A stretch of DNA of 31,625 bases from an uncultured Eggerthellaceae bacterium (GTDB lineage Bacteria; Actinomycetota; Coriobacteriia; Coriobacteriales; Eggerthellaceae). The notes beneath the pieces are model-generated. The model worked only from the letters and a program-made list of their open reading frames with translations, ran no database searches and was not told the DNA's origin. The first letter of the stretch is position 1; each line of letters starts with the position of its first letter. The DNA is taken from NCBI GenBank assembly GCA_934668515.1, contig CAKUNS010000022.1, positions 1 through 31,625 of the forward strand, written 5' to 3'. Positions 14,671 through 21,689 of this stretch are shown here, one piece after another. A program made the position numbers and the translations under genes.

Positions 14671-15168
14671 ATGACCGATGAAGACTACATGAGGATGGCG
14701 CTTGATCAAGCGCGCGAAGCTGCCGAACTGGGCGAAGTCCCCATTGGCGCTGTGGTTGTGTATGACCCAATCGACCCTGCAACCAGGCGACACGTTCTTG
14801 ATCAGCCCAAAGTCATTGCCCAAGCTTCCAATCGCCGCGAAACCGACAAAGATCCGTCGGGTCATGCCGAGTTTATCGCCATGCTCAAAGCCTCCAAAGA
14901 GCTGGATGCTTGGCGCCTTACCGGTTGCACAGTGTACGTCACGCTCGAGCCCTGCATTATGTGCTCGGGCCTTATGCATCAGGCGCGCATCGACCGGTGC
15001 GTGTACGGTGCCTCCGACCCGAAGGCAGGAGCTTTGGGGTCGCTGTACTCCATCAACAACGATGAGCGCCTTAACCATAACTTCGAAGTGGTCGCCGGCG
15101 TTCTGCAGGAGGAATGCGCGAACGAATTGCGCTCCTTCTTCAAGAAGAAAAGGAAACGCAATGGCTAA
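14671..15168 (+). CDS. tadA: tRNA-specific adenosine deaminase
   Basis: A 165-residue cytosolic zinc enzyme that converts A34 to inosine in tRNA-Arg(ACG), a gene for which lies at 1676-1752. The zinc and catalytic motifs are intact: HAE (65-67) with proton-shuttle Glu67, and PCIMC (94-98) with two Cys ligands. About 15 residues are inserted after GAVVVYD (residues 33-47) compared with compact TadA. The frame extends back to 14602, but ATG 14671 gives the canonical N-terminus (the first helix with MRMALDQA). The lack of a ribosome-binding site plus the TATAAT position suggests a leaderless mRNA. The gene overlaps ispE by eight bases. Confidence 0.92.
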   Translation: MTDEDYMRMALDQAREAAELGEVPIGAVVVYDPIDPATRRHVLDQPKVIAQASNRRETDKDPSGHAEFIAMLKASKELDAWRLTGCTVYVTLEPCIMCSGLMHQARIDRCVYGASDPKAGALGSLYSINNDERLNHNFEVVAGVLQEECANELRSFFKKKRKRNG

Positions 15169-16174
15169 CGAAACTACGTTGCCCAACGCAACGATGGTGA
15201 ATGAGATCGATATGACCGCCACGGCAATTGCCACGCAGAAGCTTGATTCGGTCGATCGACCAGGTTGGCTGAAGGTGGTCGCTCCCGCCAAGGTCAATCT
15301 TGTTCTGGGGATTGGCACTCGTCGTGAAGATGGCTATCACGAGGCAACCAGCGTCATGCATGCGCTTAACTTGCACGATATGGTTTACCTGCGTCGCGAG
15401 CCTATGGCCCCAGGTTCAGGCCTGCAGGTCGTATCCACGCTTGAGGGCCGCGCCGGCCTTCAGATCCCTGAAATCGATTCCGAGCAGAACCTTGCCACGA
15501 AGGCGGTTCGTGCGCTGGCCCAGCATGTCGGCTATGCCGCCGACGAGCAATTGACCGTTCGCATTGTGAAGAACATCCCGTTCCAAGCCGGCCTTGGCGG
15601 CGGTTCGTCCGACGCTGCGGCAGCGATCGTGGGCGCCGCTACCATGTGGGGCCTCGACCCTTACGGAGTGGACGTGGAACTGGTGGCCCAAGGTCTTGGT
15701 GCCGACGTTGCTTTCTTTTTGCGCGGCGGCTGCGGCTTCTACGACGGTGTTGGCGAGCGTTTCGCTCACTCCATCGCTCCTGCGAAGAGCAGCATCGTCT
15801 TGGTTAAGCCGCAGGGTGGTGTATCCACGTCGCAGGCGTATGGCACGTTCGATGAGATCTGCCAGCCGGTTGACGGCGGCGTGATCGATGCCGCTTCGGC
15901 TGCGAGCGCCGCAGGCGACCTTGCGTTGTTCAACAACCTTGCCACGGCTTCCGAGGCTCTTATGCCCGAGCTTGCCGAGATTCATTCTTGGCTGGCTGAT
16001 CAGGATGGCATTGCCAATGCGGAAGACGTTCTTCTTTGCGGCAGCGGCTCGTGCACGTTCGCGTTGTGCGATTCGCTTGCTCATGCGGCGTGCATCGTTG
16101 CCGAGGCCCAGAAGCACGGTTGGTGGTCGCGATCCACGTCGCTTGGCTCCATTCGCGCGGCTGTGATTTCGTAA
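15161..16174 (+). CDS. ispE: 4-diphosphocytidyl-2-C-methyl-D-erythritol kinase
   Basis: A 337-residue GHMP-family kinase that phosphorylates CDP-methylerythritol in the MEP isoprenoid pathway. Visible motifs: the substrate-loop APAKVNLVLGIG with REDGYHE after it (about residues 44-67), the ATP loop GLGGGSSDAAAA (about 145-156), and a C-terminal LLCGSGSCTFAL glycine-rich motif. It is about 40 residues longer than usual at the N-terminus, a Thr/Ala-rich stretch of no known function. ATG 15161 is preferred because AAAAGGAAA precedes it; later ATGs at 15194 and 15212 are possible. The start overlaps the end of tadA by eight bases, so the two are translationally linked. Confidence 0.92.
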   Translation: MANETTLPNATMVNEIDMTATAIATQKLDSVDRPGWLKVVAPAKVNLVLGIGTRREDGYHEATSVMHALNLHDMVYLRREPMAPGSGLQVVSTLEGRAGLQIPEIDSEQNLATKAVRALAQHVGYAADEQLTVRIVKNIPFQAGLGGGSSDAAAAIVGAATMWGLDPYGVDVELVAQGLGADVAFFLRGGCGFYDGVGERFAHSIAPAKSSIVLVKPQGGVSTSQAYGTFDEICQPVDGGVIDAASAASAAGDLALFNNLATASEALMPELAEIHSWLADQDGIANAEDVLLCGSGSCTFALCDSLAHAACIVAEAQKHGWWSRSTSLGSIRAAVIS

Positions 16175-16195
16175 AGCCAAATCGGAGGTTTGGTT

Positions 16196-16603
16196 ATGGC
16201 TGTTCTTGCTCGTCTTTCCAGAACGATCCCCCTCTTGGCGGTGCTGGCTGTTCTTGCCGGCATTGTTTACCTGGTCGTGACGTACCGCTCGTCGCCGAAT
16301 CGCGCGAAAGAGGTGCTGATCAAGCTGTTCACGTGGTTGATGGGCATTCAGTCGGTGCTGTTCGGCTTGCTTACCGTGTACGCTCTTGCTGAGTCCAACA
16401 TCGGCGTGGCCGAGCTGTGGGGCACCTTCATGGCCACGGCGATCATCGGCTTGCTTATCACCCTGGTGTGCAAATGGCGTTTCAAGAAGAACCACCCCAA
16501 CTACAAGTTCGAGGCGTCCAACCCGCGCGCTCACGTTATTCCCAATCTGCCGTGGCCGCTGAACGTCATTTTCTCGAACATCAAGTTCCCGTGGCAGAAA
16601 TGA
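16196..16603 (+). CDS. Small membrane protein, three TM helices
   Basis: A 135-residue protein that I do not recognise. Hydrophobic segments lie at about 11-30, 44-64 and 76-93, followed by a basic stretch (WRFKKNHPN) and a hydrophilic tail rich in Pro and Asn. GGAGG at 16184-16188 sits seven bases before ATG 16196; an in-frame TTG at 16190 is not needed. It follows ispE by 21 bases, so it is probably the last gene of the tadA-ispE operon. A link to isoprenoid metabolism is not supported by any motif. Confidence 0.8.
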   Translation: MAVLARLSRTIPLLAVLAVLAGIVYLVVTYRSSPNRAKEVLIKLFTWLMGIQSVLFGLLTVYALAESNIGVAELWGTFMATAIIGLLITLVCKWRFKKNHPNYKFEASNPRAHVIPNLPWPLNVIFSNIKFPWQK

Positions 16604-16699
16604 TCGCGGAATATGTGTGCGACCTTGTGCGATTAACTTGTTTCGACAAAGTTCCGATTGCGCGATATCAAGAAGTCAGGTAACATATCTACCTGCTTT

Positions 16700-16790
16700 G
16701 GAGAAGTGACCGAGAGGCCGAAGGTGCTCGCCTGCTAAGTGAGTATGCCCCAAAAGGGCATCTAGGGTTCGAATCCCTACTTCTCCGCCA
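16700..16790 (+). tRNA. tRNA-Ser(GCT)
   Basis: Acceptor GGAGAAG pairs with CTTCTCC, then discriminator G and an encoded CCA. The anticodon loop CTGCTAA gives GCT. A long variable arm (ATGCCCCAAAAGGGCAT) marks a class II serine tRNA. TAACAT at 16681-16686 could be its -10 but would place the start very close to the tRNA. Confidence 0.95.
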
Positions 16791-16799
16791 GCATTTAAC

Positions 16800-16830
16800 A
16801 GCGCTCGCGTTTCGCGGGCGCTTTTCTTTT
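16800..16830 (+). terminator. Intrinsic terminator of tRNA-Ser(GCT)
   Basis: GCGCTCGCG (16801-16809) pairs with CGCGGGCGC (16813-16821) around a TTT loop, and the stem runs into TTTTCTTTT. Confidence 0.88.
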
Positions 16831-16905
16831 GCTCTGATAGCAGTGGCAGTCGGGTATCGCGTGCTCAACGCCTGCCGCGGCTATATGAGCCGCTGCCAAA
16901 CGGGT

Positions 16906-16911
16906 TATAAT
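16906..16911 (+). promoter_or_regulatory. -10 element of the DUF2207-type gene
   Basis: A perfect TATAAT 32 bases before ATG 16944. No good -35 is seen. An inverted repeat, GCGGCT (16877-16882) with AGCCGC (16888-16893), occupies the place where a -35 would be and could be a regulatory site. Confidence 0.45.
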
Positions 16912-16943
16912 GGGGAGCTGATTTTCGTTTAGGGAAGCAGGCA

Positions 16944-18827
16944 ATGACGGGGCAGTTCTCACAAAGGTCATCAGCAGGGGCAAGTCGCGCAACGCGCGTG
17001 GCTTTCATGCCTGCGCTCGCTGCCGTTCTGGTGGTGCTTTTGGTGTCCTTAGCCTTCTCGTTGATTCCAACCTCGGTCGAACGCGCCTATGCCGTGCCGT
17101 ACGAGTATTCTCATGTCAGCATCAATGCTCAGGTGCAAACTGACGCCAGCGTGCGCGTGGTTGAGCATCGCGTTCTTTCGTTTTCGGGCGACTGCGATCA
17201 GTATCAGCAGGAGTACCACGGCCTGCAGAAAAATCAGCAGCTGGTTATCAACGACATCCGCATTGCTCCCGTCGACGAGCTGGGAAACGTCGTAGGCGAC
17301 TGGCGGCGTCTTTCGCCTGTGGCATTCCAGTCGCAATGGCGACGCACCGTGCCATCTGACAAGCTTACCGAGCTAACCCAATCCGGCTCGTATGCGTACG
17401 ACATGACCAAGCACATCACGCATATGTATTTCCCCGCGCACGCTGGCGACAACATCGTCGTCGAGTTCGACTACTCCGTAGTCAACGGCGCTCTGGCTTA
17501 CAAGGATGTGGCCGACGTCAGCATCAAATACGTTGGCGATTCGTTCCAAGCCGACTCGCACGACGTGACTTTCATCATCACGCTTCCTGTGCTTGAGTCG
17601 GTTCAGGCGGTGCCGGGGGAGAACGTTTACGCATGGGGCCATGGCCCCGAAAACGGAACGTTCGAGAACCAGGGCGCGGCGGTAGTGTACACGGATGAGT
17701 TCGTGAAGGCGGGGCAGTATGCCGAAGCTCACGTTGTGTTTCCGTCGAATTGGCTTAGGAACATTTCGGGAAGCGATTCGCGTCTGCATCGCGACGAGAT
17801 GCATCTGAATTGGATCCTTAACAACGAAGAGGGCTGGCAGGACCGATTCCGCTACGGCGCTATCACCGACGACCGCGTCAGCATCGTTTTGGTTGCCGCT
17901 GCCCTGCTCGCGCTGTTCGCATCCCTTGCTGTGTGCTTGCGATTCAGGAACGAGCCGCAATCTCTGGTTGATGCCAGTGCCGAAGAATCGGTTTCACGCG
18001 GCCGCGATTTGCTGCGCGGAATGCATCCTGCGGTTGCCGTTCGTCTGAGGGAAGGCGGCAGGCAAACCGATCGAGAGTTCGCTCTGACCATTATGAGCCT
18101 GTGCGATCGTGGGGTTCTGAGGGTTTCGAGCGCTGCGGCGGATGGTGCTGCAGCAGAAGGTGAAGCTGCCAATAAGGGCTCTATCAAGATGAGCCGCGCT
18201 TCGTTCGACCACCTTGATGACGAGGCCGATCAGGCGGCTATGGCTATCTTCGATGCGGTTGCCAACGGCCAAGGCGATGTTATCTTGCCGCTTGCAGCTA
18301 ATGCGGCGATTGATAGACCTGCGTTTCTTGAGGCTGTTCGCGCGTGGGAAGCCGCTGTCTCGAGCGATTTCAACGCTCAAGAGTTCGTCGACCCCTCTGG
18401 CGGCGTTTGGAGTAAGCGCCTTCGTCGCTTCGGCGTCGTGCTTGCCTTCCTTGCGCTTGTCGCATTTGCGGCTACCACATGCATCCTTGCCGCAGCGCTG
18501 CTTGTCGTCGCGTCCTTTGCCGTATTCGTCGCTTCTGCCGAGACTAAGCGCTTCACGCAGAAGACCATCGACGACCTTGCGCTTTTCAATGCGTACGCCG
18601 ATGCGCTTGTTGCGAAGGAAGTGTTTGATCAGCGAGAGATCCTTGATGCGAACGTGCTGGGTTTGAGTGTGAACTGCGATGGATCTTGCAACCCCAGCGC
18701 GGTTGCGGACGCCGTCGAGCGCGCGATCCCATCATTCTTCAAACTTGCTCATCGCAGGCAAAGCCGAATCGTCGCTGCACTTCGCGATATGCCTGGTCGC
18801 TTCAAAAAGAATGAGTCAAAACGATAA
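16944..18827 (+). CDS. DUF2207-type membrane protein
   Basis: A 627-residue membrane protein. A first hydrophobic segment at about 20-42 acts as signal or anchor. An extracytoplasmic beta-rich domain of about 260 residues follows, with the DUF2207-like opening (VSINAQVQTDASVRVVEHRVLSF) and a tyrosine-rich region. Membrane segments lie at about 312-333 and 493-528, separated by a cytosolic domain that begins after VCLRFRNEP and contains MHPAVAVRLREGGR. Proteins of this type are widespread in Gram-positive bacteria and have no established function. AAGCAGG precedes ATG 16944. It stands between a tRNA and the shikimate-kinase-like gene; the 98-base gap after it holds a weak hairpin (GTGGC 18845-18849, GCCAC 18856-18860). 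Confidence 0.8.
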   Translation: MTGQFSQRSSAGASRATRVAFMPALAAVLVVLLVSLAFSLIPTSVERAYAVPYEYSHVSINAQVQTDASVRVVEHRVLSFSGDCDQYQQEYHGLQKNQQLVINDIRIAPVDELGNVVGDWRRLSPVAFQSQWRRTVPSDKLTELTQSGSYAYDMTKHITHMYFPAHAGDNIVVEFDYSVVNGALAYKDVADVSIKYVGDSFQADSHDVTFIITLPVLESVQAVPGENVYAWGHGPENGTFENQGAAVVYTDEFVKAGQYAEAHVVFPSNWLRNISGSDSRLHRDEMHLNWILNNEEGWQDRFRYGAITDDRVSIVLVAAALLALFASLAVCLRFRNEPQSLVDASAEESVSRGRDLLRGMHPAVAVRLREGGRQTDREFALTIMSLCDRGVLRVSSAAADGAAAEGEAANKGSIKMSRASFDHLDDEADQAAMAIFDAVANGQGDVILPLAANAAIDRPAFLEAVRAWEAAVSSDFNAQEFVDPSGGVWSKRLRRFGVVLAFLALVAFAATTCILAAALLVVASFAVFVASAETKRFTQKTIDDLALFNAYADALVAKEVFDQREILDANVLGLSVNCDGSCNPSAVADAVERAIPSFFKLAHRRQSRIVAALRDMPGRFKKNESKR

Positions 18828-18925
18828 AATGCCGTTTCAAGCTGGTGGCTTTCACGCCACGGGGCTTAGAATGAACGGAACCGCTGTTTCAGCTGATTAA
18901 AGAACCATCGAATAAGGAGAGCCAT

Positions 18926-19459
18926 ATGGCTGAAGAGAAGAGCAACGTCGTTCTTATCGGAATGCCCGGTGCGGGCAAGTCCACGTTGGGCATCGTTCTG
19001 GCCAAGATCATGGCCCTGAAATTCGTTGATGCCGACTTGGTTATTCAGGAGCAGATGGACAAAACCCTGCAGACCATCATCGACGCGATGGGTCCCGACG
19101 GTTTCATTCAGGTCGAGAACGAGATTTTGTCCGACCTTGAAGCCGAGGAAACCGTTATCGCAACCGGCGGCAGCGCTATTTACTCGGATGAGGCAATGAA
19201 GCATCTTTCCGATATCGGTGTCGTTGTTTACCTTGAGATTTCCTACGACTCGCTGAAGGGTCGTTTGGGCGACCTGCAGGAGCGCGGCGTCGTCCTGAAG
19301 GGCGGCATGGGCATGAGCCTGCGCGAGCTGTACGACGAGCGCAAGCCGCTGTACGAGAAGTACGCTGACATCGTCGTGAACGTCGACGATCTCAACATCA
19401 CCGCTGCAGCCCGCAAGGTTGCCTGCGCGCTGGATCATTGCGAGGCTTTGGCATACTAA
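18926..19459 (+). CDS. Shikimate kinase-like P-loop protein
   Basis: A 177-residue protein with the fold and layout of shikimate kinase: P-loop GMPGAGKST (12-20), DAD (35-37) at the DxD position, and a C-terminal ERKPLYEKYAD matching the R-x-x-x-Y adenine/lid region. Two shikimate-contact motifs are altered. The F-R-x-x-E helix reads FIQVE (60-64) with Gln in place of Arg, and the G-G-G loop reads TGGSA (80-84). The lid R-P-L-L is not found. It may therefore phosphorylate another small molecule or have relaxed specificity. AAGGAG seven bases upstream supports the start. It precedes an MBL hydrolase by 38 bases, suggesting one operon. Confidence 0.75.
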   Translation: MAEEKSNVVLIGMPGAGKSTLGIVLAKIMALKFVDADLVIQEQMDKTLQTIIDAMGPDGFIQVENEILSDLEAEETVIATGGSAIYSDEAMKHLSDIGVVVYLEISYDSLKGRLGDLQERGVVLKGGMGMSLRELYDERKPLYEKYADIVVNVDDLNITAAARKVACALDHCEALAY

Positions 19460-19497
19460 ACGAAGCGCTGCCGTGCGTTTCGAAATAGGAGGGTCAC

Positions 19498-20340
19498 ATG
19501 AAGATAACCATGATGGGAACCGGCCACGCAATGGTGACCGAGAACTACAACACGTGCTTCACCATGCAGAACACCACCGAGCCCGCCGCGGCAAACGCGC
19601 CTGAGGGGCAGCTGGCTCCGGTTTTCCTAGCCGACGGTGGTGGCGGCAACACCATTCTTCGCAACCTGAAGCGCGCGGGCATCAAGCCCTCGCAGATCCA
19701 CGACGTGTTCGTCAGCCATCACCATATCGACCACATGACGGGAATTCTTTGGGTGGTTCGCGCCATTACCAGCGAGATGTGGCGCGGTTCATACGAGGGC
19801 GAAGCGCGCATTTACTCGCACCCCGAGCTTTCCAAGCTGATGGAGGATCTCTGCAAAACGGTTTTGGACAAGCGTCAGGCATGCTTCATCGGCGACAAGT
19901 TGAGGTTCATTCCAGTTGAGAATGGCGACACTGCCGAGATCATCGGTCATCCGGTGACGTTCTTCGACTTGGGACCTGAAAGCAAGGTTCGCCAGTTCGG
20001 TTTCCAGATGGTGCTTGAGGACGGCCGCAAGATCTCGATGTTCGGCGACGAGACGTGCCACCCCGCGGGTGAGCCCTACTTGCAAGGCAGCTTCTTGGCA
20101 TTCCACGAGGCTTTCTGCCTTGATGCCGAGGAGGCCATTTACCATCCGTATCAAATCGGCCACAGCACGGTGAAAACGGCATGCGAGCTTGCAGAGGCTG
20201 CGGGCGTGCAGAACCTGGTTCTGTACCACACCGAGGAAAGCCACGGCGCCGATCGCCAGCGTCTGTATTTGGAAGAGGGCTCGCACTACTTCACGGGCAC
20301 GCTACGCGTTCCCAACGATCTGGAGTCGTTCGAGATTTAG
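19498..20340 (+). CDS. MBL-fold metallohydrolase, RNase Z-like subgroup
   Basis: A 280-residue cytosolic protein of the metallo-beta-lactamase fold. The first strand MKITMMGTG leads to HHHIDH (74-79), which fits the HxHxDH binuclear zinc motif. Further ligands are probably the Asp of FGDET (near 183) and His residues of YHPYQIGHST and LYHTEE. The overall pattern (GTG.., A.NY.. then DGGGGNTILRNL) recalls RNase Z and arylsulfatase-type MBL enzymes, but the exosite arm of tRNase Z is not evident, so the substrate is open. The start is supported by AGGAGGG six bases upstream. It follows the kinase-like gene in the same direction. Confidence 0.82.
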   Translation: MKITMMGTGHAMVTENYNTCFTMQNTTEPAAANAPEGQLAPVFLADGGGGNTILRNLKRAGIKPSQIHDVFVSHHHIDHMTGILWVVRAITSEMWRGSYEGEARIYSHPELSKLMEDLCKTVLDKRQACFIGDKLRFIPVENGDTAEIIGHPVTFFDLGPESKVRQFGFQMVLEDGRKISMFGDETCHPAGEPYLQGSFLAFHEAFCLDAEEAIYHPYQIGHSTVKTACELAEAAGVQNLVLYHTEESHGADRQRLYLEEGSHYFTGTLRVPNDLESFEI

Positions 20341-20375
20341 TGTCAAGGTGCGTGCTTCGGCGCATTGTTCAATCA

Positions 20376-20414
20376 AAAGTCCCAGGCAGCTCAAATTCAG
20401 CTGCCTGGGACTTT
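20376..20414. terminator. Bidirectional terminator between MBL and LysR genes
   Basis: A perfect 16-bp stem, AAAGTCCCAGGCAGCT (20376-20391) and AGCTGCCTGGGACTTT (20399-20414), with a 7-base loop, between two convergent genes. A and T runs at its feet are short but present on both sides. Confidence 0.85.
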
Positions 20415-20470
20415 GTGCTTCTTGATATAGGCTGCGTGGGCAATACGGGCCTGCATGTGGAGCGACAAGC

Positions 20471-21415
20471 TTACGCGAGCGATTCGAGCTGGACGATGTA
20501 GCGCTGGATGAGATCTGATTGTTCGGCGTCCTTCTTCACCACATAGCCGATAGTATTTGGCTCCGCGTCAGAGATGGGGATAGGGATGGAGTCGCCGATA
20601 GGCGCTTTTTCGCCGGCATCGCGCATGGGCGCGCAGTAAGTGAAGCAGCCCGAACCGTTTGCGAAGTCGGCAACGGCTTCCTGCATGGGGGCGAAGAACC
20701 GATCGAACAAGGTATCCGAGTTGTTATCGAGGTCGGATGATGCGATACGGATGTCCTGATGCTGTTTCATTCGGAAGTAGATGTAGTGCTCCAGATCGAA
20801 CGTCGGGTAAAGCGCCAACTGCGACATAGTGACCGAACTGCGGCTTGCCAGCGGCGAGCCTTCGGAAGCGAACGCGTAGGTTTTGGTTTCCAGAATGGGG
20901 TGAAATTCAAGGTCGTTGATGGAGATGATCTCGGTCAGGGCATTGCGGTTGGTCTGAGAAAGCTGAAGGATACCGATGTCCTTGCGACCCTCGGCGACAT
21001 CTTCGATGATCTGAGGCGCGTTCTCGATGCCCAGGAAGAACAGGTCATTGCTTTCAGGTGACGCCGCTGCGGTTGCCTTGATTGCCTGGAAACCGACACC
21101 CACGGGGACAGTAGAGATGCGTAACGATTCGGATTCGTCGGGGTGATCGGCAAAGGCTTCGTCAAGCTGGTCCATAGCGAAGACCACCTTGCGGGCGAAT
21201 TCCAAGAAACGTCCGCCATCTGATGTTGCATGGGCGCCTTTTCTGCTGCCTTCGAACAGGGGAAAGCCAAGCTTCTCTTCGGCTTGGGAGAGAACGCGTG
21301 CAAGCGTTCCCTTCGAAACGTCGAGCTGACGTGCGGCTTCGGAAATAGAACCCGCCGATTCGATGGCAAGGAAATAGCGCAGTTGTTGAACGGTTAGACC
21401 GAGCGATTCAGGCAT
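20471..21415 (-). CDS. LysR-family transcriptional regulator (module A)
   Basis: A 314-residue DNA-binding regulator. The N-terminal winged helix-turn-helix (about 6-65) has the LysR pattern LTVQQLRYFLAIESAGSISEAARQLDVSKGTLARVLSQAEEKLG, with GFPLFEGSRKG after it; the remaining 230 residues are the effector-binding fold. The ATG at 21415 (minus strand) has AAGGTC upstream. It is divergent from the phosphohydrolase and permease genes at 21690-25509, which are its likely targets. It is a paralogue of the LysR protein at 27356-28282, with strong similarity in the first 60 residues. Confidence 0.92.
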   Translation of the reverse strand: MPESLGLTVQQLRYFLAIESAGSISEAARQLDVSKGTLARVLSQAEEKLGFPLFEGSRKGAHATSDGGRFLEFARKVVFAMDQLDEAFADHPDESESLRISTVPVGVGFQAIKATAAASPESNDLFFLGIENAPQIIEDVAEGRKDIGILQLSQTNRNALTEIISINDLEFHPILETKTYAFASEGSPLASRSSVTMSQLALYPTFDLEHYIYFRMKQHQDIRIASSDLDNNSDTLFDRFFAPMQEAVADFANGSGCFTYCAPMRDAGEKAPIGDSIPIPISDAEPNTIGYVVKKDAEQSDLIQRYIVQLESLA

Positions 21416-21440
21416 GGTTTTGACCTTGTTTGATTTCTGC

Positions 21441-21659
21441 CCAAACGTTGTTGGGATGACGAGTAAGCAGCGCTTGATATCTGTTTGACGTTGATTGATT
21501 CTAGCAGAACGTACGCATGAAGCGCACGTAATATACCAAACGTTCAGATATAGGAAACTCTTATGGGTATCTCCGCCACCTTTATCTCAGAGGCGAGTAT
21601 GATGAAACTATCGTACGAAAGTGTGTAATCGATGTTCGATCGTATGCAAAAGACGTACG
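21441..21659. promoter_or_regulatory. Divergent regulatory region of module A with repeated motifs
   Basis: The 274-base gap between the LysR gene and the hydrolase gene holds two copies of CCAAACGTT (21441-21449 and 21536-21544) and three of CGTACG (21510-21515, 21612-21617, 21654-21659), the last inside the expected hydrolase leader. LysR proteins usually bind such dispersed dyads in the shared promoter. No confident -35/-10 pair is assigned. Confidence 0.35.
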
Positions 21660-21689
21660 AGAGCATCGAGGGAGAAAAGGGAGGGAAAT

